From assembly GCA_012932295.1 (NCBI GenBank), contig JAAONU010000016.1, positions 17,079,530 through 17,143,529 of the forward strand: DNA of 64,000 nucleotides. Direction: 5' to 3'. The DNA comes from Cyclina sinensis (Eukaryota > Mollusca > Bivalvia > Venerida > Veneridae). The notes below the pieces were generated by a model that had not been told where the DNA came from, made no database searches, and saw only the letters and a list, made by a program, of their open reading frames with translations. Made by a program: the position numbers and the translations under genes. Shown in pieces: positions 1 through 9,850 of this stretch. Each line of letters opens with the position of its first letter. Positions within the stretch are counted from its first letter, which is position 1.

Positions 1-1380
1 CCACTTTAAATTGTATATAGTATCAAAATTTGCAATAAATGCACACCATAATGTGAGATAATTCTACTTCTGTTTTATTGTTGATATATAAAACACCTAA
101 AATATAAAATATTATTTAGAATTTTTTATTCCTAAGTGAAAATATCACCTCTACCCCAAAATATCTGTCCATTTTTTGTGTATATTCAACCATTTTTTTA
201 ATATATTTGAGTATTGTCTAAATAAAACTTTACTATCTGATAAACTTATTATGAGTCTTATCATAAATGCTAAAAGAACACCATAAATTGCAAAATTTGA
301 CATCTTCTTACTGACATAAATGAAAGAGCACATTTTTTTACATGTCGGCGGCCATCTTGGCAGCCATCTTGGATTTTGAAGAACGCTGTGAGTTATGCCA
401 ATTTATGCTGGCAGTCTAATAAACTTCAGACTATGCCGAACATTTTGGTATATGACAAGTTTTGTAAGCTTTTATGGGTGGGTACCCTAATTCTGAGGGC
501 CAGATTGTCACCCTACCATGAGCCAAATATATTTTCGACGCGAAAAAGGGGGTGGGTGAATTTGAATTTTCATTGGTAAATGGTGCTCTCTGAGGCACTT
601 TGAACCATTATCCTCTTTGATTATTAGATGAGTAAAATGACTCAGATTAAAACAATTGGTGTTTTCCTACAAAAAAATAAGCACAAATCAATATAAATAA
701 AATAATTTATTTATCATAATATTTTTATGCACTGTAACAAATCAAAGTACATGATATTTACATATGATACAAGCTAATGCAGAGCCACAAGAATTGAGGA
801 TCATATGTTAACCAAGAATTGCCATTTTTCCAAGTATCTAAAAAATTTCTAGCTGTGTTTGATTTCATTTTTAGGAGTTGAAGTTGAACTGTCTAAATCA
901 AGATTACGTTTTGGTGCCATTTTTGATTTTTTGCATAAATTTATTTTATGCCTATCTGATTAGCCTCTGTAAAAATTCAGTATAAACCTTTGTACATTTG
1001 CTCAAAAATACCTTTCATAATTACCTTTACTGACAATGAAAATTAAAAGAAACGTATCGAAAACGTGTGAAAGAATTTATTCCAGTTGCTACCAAATATT
1101 TCCACTTAATCCCATCAACCGCATTATTTATCCTTTAAAAAGTTAAGTGCCGACGATGATCACTTGATTGAGCCGCTGTTTGTAAAACAATCATCCGTGA
1201 TTATTGACTATGGTCGAGCTAATTGGTTCACGAACAACTTGACACATATTTAATCTGTTTATTGCCACAAACTTGACACATGCATATTACCGGATATTAC
1301 AACACGTGGACTGCGTCTATTGATTTATTACTAGTTTACCGCTATTGATGTCGGAAAACTAGTCAACCGCCTCGATCTGA
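1..1380. other. Gene-free AT-rich DNA
   Basis: No coding exon, RNA gene or clear repeat boundary is visible. The DNA is AT-rich with stops in all frames. Short open stretches at 151-333 (minus) and 376-579 (plus) have no recognisable motifs and no convincing splice sites, so they are left out. Confidence 0.5.
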
Positions 1381-1439
1381 GCTAAACATTCTATTTTTTG
1401 ACTCGGGGATTTCCCAAAATGTAGGAAGTCATACTTTTA

Positions 1440-1526
1440 GCGTGTTTTCGCCAATCTTGATTTTTTTGAGCCAATTTTCGCAATTTGGAGCCATTGGCAC
1501 CGTTGGCGAACGCCAGCGCGAGCCCT
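1440..1526 (-). mobile_element. Possible end of a hAT-type non-autonomous transposon
   Basis: Read on the minus strand this begins CAGGGCTCGCGCTGGCGTTC, a CAGGG start typical of hAT terminal inverted repeats. It continues as a G/C-richer block unlike the surrounding DNA. No matching second end was found nearby, so it is a solo or truncated end, or a different repeat. Confidence 0.3.
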
Positions 1527-1539
1527 GTTACATGTTTAA

Positions 1540-1881
1540 GTTTCTATAATATACTTGCCATGATGACTTGATGAACATAATTATATCTACATGTATAAGC
1601 AACTATTGTCATACATACGCTATACCTAACAGATGTTTCTTAACAGCCCTTTTGAAAATATATTTCTTATCTATTTTCTTTATAGAGTCTGGCAGTTCAT
1701 TCCAATCTTTTATTGCACTATAATAGAAAGTACCATTTTCTTTGCCATGACATTTGGGCACTCTGAAATTGTATGTATTGGCTCTTCTGAAATTGTATGT
1801 ATTGGCTTTATCCCTTGCCACTTGACACAGCTGCCTGGACTGTTAACAATTAAAATCATTCAAAATTATGATGGAAAGTGA
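1540..1881 (-). pseudogene. LINE reverse-transcriptase C-terminal fragment (5'-truncated)
   Basis: The minus strand encodes about 70 residues ending at 1609. They include a cysteine/lysine-rich stretch, FYYSAIKDWNELPDSIK and a basic tail KRAVKKHLL. The pattern F-x-x-x-x-I-x-x-W-N-x-L-P followed by F-K-R/K-x-x-K is the usual extreme C-terminus of LINE ORF2-like proteins, after the reverse-transcriptase domain. Upstream the frame is lost near a T-rich tract, and no endonuclease or polymerase motifs are present, so this is a 5'-truncated dead copy. An 8-residue (24-bp) tandem duplication, ANTYNFR twice, lies near its start. The 3' UTR probably extends left to about 1540. The exact LINE clade cannot be assigned. 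Confidence 0.6.
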
Positions 1882-1977
1882 AAATGAAATGAAATGACTG
1901 AAAATAGTAAAAAAAAAAAGAAATAGAAAAAAAAATTAACAATTTAAGCTAACATCATGAATATACATTGAAGATTT

Positions 1978-2925
1978 TTAACCAGATTTTCAACGAAAAC
2001 TGGTTATTGTAATGCTGAAGTCGGCGGGCGGGGAGTCAACTTTTGGTTTCCGCTCAATAACTTTAGTTTGCTCTGGCCTATTGGTGCCAAACTTGGTGTA
2101 TGGGTAGCTTATATCAAGAAGCAGGTAGGGATTGCTACCCAGTTGTCTGTGATCAAGGTCAAGGTCACTGTTGCTAAAAATAGAAATTCAGTTTCCGCTC
2201 AATAACTTGAGTTTGCTTTGACCTATTGACCCCAAACTTGGTGTATGGGTAGCTTATATCAAGAGGCAGATAGGGATTGCTACCCAGGTGTCTGTGATCA
2301 AGGTCAAGGTCACTGTTGCTAAAAATAGAAATTCAGTTTTCGCTCAATAACTTTAGTTTGCTTTGGCCTATTGACACCAAGCTTGGTATATGGGTAGCTT
2401 AAATCAAGAGGCAGGTAGGGGATTGCTACCCAGGTGTCTGTGATCAAGGTCAAGGTCACTGTTGCTAAAAATAGAAATTCAGTTTTCGCTCAATAACTTT
2501 AGTTTGCTTTGGTCTATTGACGCTAAACTTGGTGTATGGGTATCTTAAATTAAGAGGCAGCTTGGGATTGCTACCCAGGTGTCTGTGGTCAAGGTCAAGA
2601 TCACTGTTGCTAAAAATAGAAATTCAGTTTTTGGTCAAATACTTGAATTTGCTTTGGCCAATTGACACAAAGCTTGGTGTATGGTTAGCTTATATCCAAG
2701 GGCAGCTTGGGATTTCTACCCAGGTGTATGTGATCAAGGTCAAGGACACTGTTGCTAAAAATAGAAATTCAGTTTCTGCTCAATTACTTGAGTTTGCTTT
2801 GGCGTTTTGATGCCAAACTTGGTGTATGGGTAGCTTATATCAAGAGGCAGCTTGGGATTGCTATCCAGGTGTCTATGATCAAGGTCAAGGTCACTGTTGC
2901 TAAAAAAAGAAATTCAGTTTCATAT
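1978..2925 (+). repeat. Hairpin-led tandem repeat, about six 145-bp units
   Basis: It opens with a hairpin (AACCAG...CTGGTT, 1980-2004). Tandem units follow, each containing CGCTCAATAACTT, CTTGGTGTATGGGTAGCTTA, CAGGTGTCTGTGATCAAGG and TTGCTAAAAATAGAAATTCA. The CGCTCAATAAC anchor recurs at 2051, 2196, 2341 and 2487, and as variants near 2633 and 2777, giving a 144-146 bp period. Each unit carries one or two overlapping TCAAGGTCA motifs. The open frame at 2517-2810 simply crosses these units and is not a gene. No clear 3' terminus is seen. Confidence 0.85.
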
Positions 2926-3470
2926 TTCTAAATGTGTTTATACCTCATTAAACCAAAGTGTTAAATCTTTGCTGAATTCAAGTCAAAGTTTTGCCTCTTT
3001 TCAACTACAGAATAATTGAATGAAAATGAATATACATGAAAAGTATTTTTCAGTACTGAAGTATTCATTCATTCAAATTCATTAAAATTTAAAAATGTAT
3101 TATATGTTGTTAATTTCCTCGCCTAGTTACATTAAAGTGCAATTTCAATTGAGTCTGGTGATTTCATTAAATCAACATAAATTAAGATCATTTAGTACAT
3201 TTTTCTTTTCAGGAGAAAATATCTTAGACCATGAAAGGCATTTAGTTGATATTTGTCCAAAACCCATAACTCTAGCTGCCCCCTTTTTTAGTAATTTCTT
3301 TTTAAAAATTTTATTATTATGTTATAATGCTCGTCCAGAGCATAACACTTAAATTATTAATGAGATTTAGTTGATATTTAATATACTGATATAGAGAGTA
3401 TACATAGTGTTAAATAATTGTAACTCTGCCTTGCCCTATTTTTCAGTTATCTCTCTTTGTTAGCTCACCT
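2926..3470. other. Unassigned intergenic DNA
   Basis: No gene is supported. The sequence is AT-rich and from about 3180 has the style of the degraded tandem family seen at 6350-7240 (phrases such as 'accATAACTCTagctgccc' and 'gctcgtccagagcataacactt'). It is probably a diverged relic of that family. Confidence 0.45.
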
Positions 3471-4469
3471 GTGACGTAGTGACAGAGTGAGCTTTTCTGA
3501 TCACCTTTTGTCCGTCGTCCGTCCGTCTGTCCGTCAGTCCATTAACAATTGGTTTGTTAACACTCTAATGGTCACATTTTTGCCTCAATTGTCATGAAAC
3601 TTGGTCAGGATGTTTGTCTCATTAATATCTCGGATGAGTTCGAACATGGGTTATCAGGGTTGGAAAACTAGGTCACAGAGCCCAAATATAGAAAAACCTT
3701 GTTAACACTCTAGAGGCTACTTTTTCAGTCCAAATATCCTGGAAATTTGTCAGAAATGTTCTAATGATGATTTCTAGCTCAAGTTCAAATATGGGTCATC
3801 TGGGTTCAAAAACTAGGTCACGGAGCCCAAAAATAGAAAAACCTTGTTAACACTGTAGAGGTTACATTTTCAGCCCAAATAATCTGGAAATTTGTCAGAA
3901 AAATTTCCTTGAGAATTTCTAGATCAAGTTCGAGTATTGGTCATCTGGGATCAAAAACTAGGTCACAGAGTCCAAATATGGAAAAACCTTGTTAATATTC
4001 TAAAGGTAGCATTTTCAGTCCAAATAACCTGGAAATTTGTCAGAAAGATTCTATGGATGATTTCTAGCTCAGTTTTGAATATAGGTTCTCTGAGGTCAAA
4101 AACTAGGTCACTGAGAGCCAGAAAGTAGAAAAACCTTGTAAAAGCTCTAGAGGTTACATTTTTAGTCCAAATGTCCTTGAAATTTGTCAGAAAGGTTGTT
4201 TCAATGATTTCTAGCTCAATTTTGGATATGGGTCGCCTGGGATCAGAAACTAGGTCACATGGTACAAATATGTAAAAAACTTTTTAACACTCCAGAGGTT
4301 ACCTTTTCAGTCCAAATATCTTGGAAATTTGTCAGACAAGTTTTTTTGATGATTTCTAGCTCAAGTTGGAGTATGGGTCATCTTGGGTCAATTAACCAGG
4401 TCCATAGCAACTTTGTTAAAAGCAGTCATACTCAGGTGAGCGATACAGGGCCATCATGGCCCTCTTGTT
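3471..4469 (+). mobile_element. Complete non-autonomous hairpin element (AGCTCACCTG family), short copy
   Basis: The 5' end TAGCTCACCTG forms a hairpin with GAGTGAGC and is followed by a CCGTCGTCCGTCCGTCTGTC tract. The core is about six tandem units, with AACTAGGTCAC anchors at 3668, 3813, 3958, 4103 and 4250 (145-147 bp). The 3' end has CAGGTGAGC, an inverted copy of the 5' end, then the hairpin GGGCCATCATGGCCC and the terminus TCTTGTT. It carries no protein. The plan matches Helentron-associated non-autonomous elements (short inverted ends, tandem core, 3' hairpin). Its first 250 bases are almost the same as the copy at 9851, which has many more core units. Confidence 0.8.
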
Positions 4470-5419
4470 ACATTTTTTTAATGCTTGTCTGATTTTGTCC
4501 AAAGTATAATTAAAAACCAATGAAGGGATTTACTTAAAACTTGATGATATAGGACACTGAGAGTAATTGCAGTGCACAAAAACCATAACTCATTGACTAG
4601 TTTTCTCATTATCTCCCTTAGTACATTTTGCTTCTCTGGGGCACAACTCTAAAACTATTAAAGGCCTTTTGTTAATATTGGGGACATAGACAGAGGTGAG
4701 TGGCAGGAAGTGCAGTGTTCAAGAACAATAACATTAGCTGTCCCAATTTTAAGCTGTCTGTTTTTTGAAGAAAAAAGTTGAGCTATTATGTTCGCTGATT
4801 CAGTGGGTGTCATCATGGGGGTTGTATTGCAAAACCTTTAATGTAGCTGATTATTGATCATTAACCATAAGGCTTGAGAGTTTTGATAATTGGTGTGTGG
4901 CATTTTCTAGTGGACCTCTACCATGTTGCTTCAAATCATGACAAAAGGGTAAATATTGGCCACAACCTGGGGCTTATATATAGTTATTTAAGAAAACATT
5001 TGAAAATTTTCTTCTTTAAAACCACTTGCAATGGAGCTTTTTAATTTGATGTGAGGCATCCTCTAGTAGACCTCTTCCGAAATTTTTCATATTATATAAC
5101 GACCCTAGGGTGAAAATTAGCTGCACCCCAGGGAACACTTTGTTATGCAAAGACTTGTATAGCAAAAACCTCCCAACCAATATCTGCCACCCCACCCCCA
5201 TGCACCCCCCACCAATTTTAAGCTCGTCTTTTTTGAAGAAAAAGTCAAGCTATTATGATCGCTAAGTCGTTGTCATTGTCATCATTATCGTTGTTGTTGT
5301 TGCTGTATAATACATTAAATTTATTGGATGTATTTGTTTAATATCTGTATTTGCTAAATGTGTTTGTAAAGTGCAATAGAATACTTCGCGCTATATAATT
5401 GTCATGTATTTGTATTTAT
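4470..5419 (+). repeat. Degraded hairpin-family repeats (two partial 5' ends)
   Basis: 4470-4740 resembles the 145-bp units at 6350-7240 ('accATAACTCattgac', 'ATTATCTCCCTTagtac'). Near 4747-4790 and 5218-5260 are two copies of a 5' hairpin start, TTTTGAAGAAAAA flanked by AAGCT and AGCTATTATG. They are followed by partial bodies with 'GGTGTGTGGCATTTTCTAG' and 'CTCTACC' phrases. Both copies lack a recognisable 3' end. No gene is supported. Confidence 0.55.
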
Positions 5420-6349
5420 TATGCCCCTGAAGGGTGAGCATATAGTTGCCGCTTTGTCCGTCTGTCCGTCTGTCTGTCCCGTCTGTCCGTTCGTCTGTCC
5501 ATCATAATTTTGTTCAGAGCATAACTTGTATTGTGTAGAGTACCTTTACCAGTATTGTTTATATGTTGGCCCCGGGTCAAAATTGGCCCCGCCCCAGGGA
5601 CCCTTAATATGTAAAAAAGGCAATCTTTAAAAATCTTCTTCTCAGAAACCACAATGCCTACAGCTTTGATATTTGGTATGTAGCATTGTCTAGTGGATGT
5701 CTACCAAGTTTGTTCAAATTATGTCCCCTGGGTCAAAATTGGCCACGCCCCAGGGTTCTCTTGGTTTACATATAGTTTTATAGGAAAAACATGAAAAATA
5801 ATTTTCTAGACCTTAGATATTTGGTGTAAAGAACCTTTACCAATATTGTTTAAATGTTTTCCCTGGGGTCAAAATTTGCCCCACCCTGGGGGTCTTTAAT
5901 ATGTAAAAAAGGAAATCTTTAAAAATCTTCTTGTCTGAAACCACAAGGCCTAGAATTTTAAAATTTGGCATGAAGCAAGCTTTATCAAGCTTTTTCAAAT
6001 TATTAGATTAGGTTAAAGGTCACGGAGGCTAAAAATAGATTTCTCTACTGAACCTCTTAAAGCTTTCATTTATAGTCCAATATCTTTGATATACAATATA
6101 TAGGTTCCTTGCATGGATCTCTACCCATGGGTAGGGTTTGAGGTCACTGGGTCAAGGTCAAGGTCACCATAGCTTATAATAGATATTTCTACTTTCTGTC
6201 ATAGAGCCTTTATTCATTGACTGATATTTTACATATTTGGTTAGTAGGCACTTATATATTTTCAATTAAAAAATGAAATACTGCTAAACAGCAAACCTAC
6301 AGCCAAAGTACTCAGGTGAGCCATCCAGGGTCATCATGGCCCTCTTGTT
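5420..6349 (+). mobile_element. Hairpin element with ATGCCCCTGAAGGG-type 5' end and AGCTCACCTG-type 3' end
   Basis: The 5' hairpin TATGCCCCTGAAGGGTGAGC is followed by a CCGTCTGTC tract (5458-5500). The body carries alternating units of about 155 bp ('ATATTTGGTATGTAGCATTG', 'GGCCCCGCCCCAGGG'). The 3' end is CTCAGGTGAGCCATCCAGGG with a hairpin and TCTTGTT. The last 350 bases (from about 5990) closely match 47780-48192, the 3' end of the element at 46711. The 5' and 3' ends therefore belong to what are otherwise different families, suggesting a chimera or exchange of modules. There is no coding capacity. Confidence 0.7.
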
Positions 6350-7240
6350 GAATTATCTCCCCTTTTAGAAAAATCTTGTCTAGAGCATAACCTAAAAACC
6401 CCTGGACATAATTTGTTTAAACTGCACAAAGTGGTAGAGGGCATTGAAGCGGAGTGCAATGCCAAAGAACCATAACTCTATTTTGCCCTGTTTTTGAATT
6501 ATCTCCCCTTTTAGAAAAATCTTGTCCGGAGCATAACCTGAAAACCCTTGGACATAATTTGTTTAAACTGCACACAGTGGTAGAGGGCATTGAGGCAAAG
6601 TGCAGTGCCAAAGAACCTTAACTTTTTTTGCTCAGTTTTTGAATTATCTCCCTTTTTTTGAAAAATCTTGTCCGGAGCATAACCAGAAAACCCTTGGAAG
6701 ATAATTTGTTTTAACTGCACACAGTGGTAGAGGGCATTGAGGTGGAGTGCTGTGCCAAAGAACCATAACTCTATTTTGCCCTGTTTTTGAATTAACTTCC
6801 CTTTTATATAAATCTTGTCTGGAGCATAACCTGAAAACCCTTGGACATAATTTGTTTTAACTGCACACAGTGGTAGAGGGCATTGAGGCGGAGTGCAGTG
6901 CCAAAGAACCATAACTCTGTTTTGCCCCATTCTTGACATATCTCCCATTTTAAGAAAACTTGTACGGAGCATAGCTAGAAAACTATATGAGATAATAACT
7001 ATAAACTTCACACACTGGTAAATGGCATTGAGCAGTCGTGCAGTGAGGAGGAACTTTGTTTTGCCAGGTTTTTGAATAACCTGCCTTTTACAAAATGTTG
7101 TCTGAAGCTTTACATAGACACTATAGCTGATAATTAGTTTAAACTTAACATAGTGGTAGATGGCAGTGAGAATGAGTGCAGGGCTTATAAATCATATCTA
7201 AATTTCCCCCGATTTGGAATGATCTCCCTTGCAGACTGAA
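6350..7240 (+). repeat. Tandem array of about seven 145-bp units
   Basis: The anchor AATTATCTCC and its variants recur at about 6351, 6497, 6642, 6790, 6937, 7075 and 7215. Each unit carries 'TCTTGTCCGGAGCATAACC', 'CTGCACACAGTGGTAGAGGG' and 'CAAAGAACCATAACTCT'. The last two units are more diverged. Long minus-strand open frames here (up to 166 codons, 6511-7011) arise from the repetition and show no protein-like conservation. Confidence 0.85.
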
Positions 7241-7486
7241 AAAGATATAATCGGTAAACATTCACTTTACATCTTTATTTGTTTATGAAAAATAAAATGT
7301 GCCCACTTTATGACTTTGCCTGTATGTTCTTGCCTTGCACATGTCCCTTTGGCTCATGCTTCAGGGAGCATATGTCGGTTTTACCTATCGCCTTGTTTGT
7401 ATTATTTGTTGTCATCATTCAAAAATTTTAATGTAGCCTATTTCTCAAATAATTTAAAAGGTATCAATATGAAACTTTGAATGCTT

Positions 7487-8164
7487 AGTTATCCCAAAGG
7501 GAGGCATTTAGTTTTTGAACTGTCCGTCTGTCATTCCGTCAGTCAGTCCGTCTGTCCGTCCAAAAATTTCCTTATTATTAAGTGGATTTATTTCATACTT
7601 GCACACAACATCCCTTGGATAAGACCTTCCCACTGACCTATATCTTTTTGACCTTGACCCCTGAATGTCCTTCACCTAGAAGATACAATTGTCTAAAGAC
7701 TTTAACTTTGGCGATAACTTCCTTATAAGTAAGTGGATTTACTTCATACTTGGACACAACACCCCTTTGCACAACACCTTCACACTAATCTATATTTATT
7801 TCACATTTAACCCCTGAATGACATTCACCTTGAAGATGCAGTAGTCCAAAAACTTCGACATTGGCCATAACTTCAATATAAGTAAGTGGATTTACCTCAT
7901 ACTTTGAAACAACACCCCTTTGGACAAGACCTTCCCACTGACCTATATTTGTTTGACCTTGACCCCTAAATGACCTTCACCTTGAAGATCCAATTGACCA
8001 AAAGCTTTAACATTTGGTCATAACTTCCATATTAGTAAGTGGATATACTTCATACTTAAATACAGCACCCCTTTTGACAAGACCTTACCACTGACCTATA
8101 TGTATTTAATCTTGACTCCTGAATGACTTGTTCTCAGCTCAAAGGTCAAAGCACCACTTCAAAT
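7487..8164 (+). repeat. Hairpin-led tandem repeat, four 153-bp units
   Basis: The start ATCCCAAAGGGAGGCATTTA (7490-7509) is followed by a CCGTCTGTC-like tract, then units anchored on AAGTGGATTTACTTCATACTT at 7580, 7732, 7885 and 8038 (152-153 bp). Each unit includes 'CACTGACCTATAT' and 'TTGACCCCTGAATGACCTTC'. The 3' end is not defined. Confidence 0.75.
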
Positions 8165-8168
8165 TTTT

Positions 8169-8735
8169 ATGCCCCCGAAGGGAGGCATATAGTAATCACA
8201 CTGTCTGTCCATCTATCCATCCATCTGTCCATCCATCCATCTGTCCTGTAAAATTTTGTCCTCGCTTCATGTCCAAAACCGCTTGAGGGATTTCATTGAA
8301 ACTTAACAGGAGTGTTTGTCACCAAGTCTAGTTGTGCATATCATCAGGAGATTCTACTCGATTTATTTTTGGCAGAGTTATTGGCACTTAGTCATTTTTT
8401 TACTCTAACTTCTACATTAAAATATTGTCCATGCTTCATCTCCAAAACAACTGGAGGATTTCTTTGGAACTACACAGGAATGTTTGTCACCAAGCCTAGT
8501 TTTGCATATTGTCTGGAGTTTCTGCTCAGATTATTTTTGGCAGAGTTTTGGCCACTTTGTCATTTTTTTACTCTAACTTCTACATTAAAATATTGTCCAT
8601 GCTTCATCTCCAAAACAACTGGAGAATTTCTTTGAAACTACACAGGAATGTTTGTCACCAAACCCTAGCTGTGCATATTGTCAGGAGTTTCTGGTCAGAT
8701 TATTTTTGGCAGTGATATGGGCCGTTAGTCATTTT
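8169..8735 (+). repeat. Hairpin-led tandem repeat, about three 168-bp units
   Basis: The 5' hairpin TATGCCCCCGAAGGGAGGCA is followed by a CTGTCC/ATCC tract. Units are anchored on GTTTGTCACCAAG at 8314, 8482 and 8650 (168 bp exactly). The 168-bp period is a multiple of three, so a spurious open frame runs through 8312-8635. The array is cut off by the element beginning at 8736. Confidence 0.75.
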
Positions 8736-9588
8736 TAGCTCCACTTTTCGAAGAAAAGAAGTAGAGCTATTTTAATGACCCCCTTGTTGGCTTCAGTTAA
8801 CCTTTTTGTTAAGGTCCATTTCTCAGAAACTATCAAAGCTATTATCTTCAAATTAGGAATACATGTTCACCATCAAAATGCGACACCATTTTTTCAAGGG
8901 CAAATAAACTTCAAATTTATTTTTGCAAAGTTATGCCCCTTTTCTCAACTTAAAATTTCTTTGTTAACCTTTTTGTTAATGTCCATTTCTCAAAAAGTGT
9001 CAAAGATATTCCATTCAAACTTGGAGTACTTGATCACCAGCAAGAACCCTGCAAAGATTGTTGGTATACTCATATCCCTTGGGGTCAAAGTTAGCCCCAC
9101 CCCAGGGGTCACTTGATTTTTCTTATAATTATATATAGGGAAAAATTTCTTAAGCCTAGAAATAAACTTTAACTGAACGCCCCCACCCCCCCTCCCAAAA
9201 AAAATTGATTTTCCTTTTTATTTAAATATGAAGGTATGAAGTTACTTTCCCGTCCCCCAGCCCCCCTCCCCCCGCAAAAAGAAAAAATTCTTTCTCCTGG
9301 ACTGAAAGAAAAAACTTCTTATGCTTTGAGATAAACTTTTTTTCCATTATTTTTTTTTTAAATACATAGGTACTTGACTCCCAAATGCATGGGGACCCCC
9401 CCCCTCTCCTACCTCCCCACCACGTTACCCCCCTCCCCCCATACCAAATATATTTCATCTTATATGACTAAGTACTTTCCCTCCCCCACTCAAATTTTTT
9501 TCACTTGCGCCTCTTGTTTGACTTGGCTTATAATATATTATCCAGCACTGAGAAAAGTGGAGCGTGCTGTCTGCAGACAGGTCTTGTT
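8736..9588 (+). mobile_element. Hairpin element with AGCTCCACTTTTC ends
   Basis: The 5' end AGCTCCACTTTTCGAAG folds with AAGAAGTAGAGCT. The 3' end has GAAAAGTGGAGC, the inverted copy of the start, then the hairpin GCTGTCTGCAGACAGG and the terminus TCTTGTT. This is the same plan as the AGCTCACCTG elements with unrelated sequence. The interior has two copies of 'TTTTTGTTAATGTCCATTTCTCA' and C-rich low-complexity stretches (9180-9490). There is no coding capacity. Confidence 0.75.
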
Positions 9589-9850
9589 TAGTATAACTTC
9601 TGTATTAAAATCTTGTCGTAGCTACATCTCCAAAACCGCTTGGGGATTTTATTGAAACCAGAATGTTTGTAACCAAGCCTTGTTATATATAAAACAACAG
9701 TAGGGGTTGGGAAGAAAATAATATTGATCGTATTCAAGACCAAACTCACAGCTTTCTATTTCATTGAATAATTATGTCTTCAACCTTCATATAAGAATCT
9801 GAAGCAGAAAACATTACTTTACCATTTACCTTCAGTTCATGCTCTATTTT

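Noticed and set aside
6511..7011. 166-codon minus-strand open frame
   Set aside because: It runs through 145-bp tandem units. Its translation repeats with the DNA units, and it has no start context, splice signals or known domain.
8312..8635. 107-codon plus-strand open frame
   Set aside because: It is kept open only because the 168-bp repeat unit is divisible by three.
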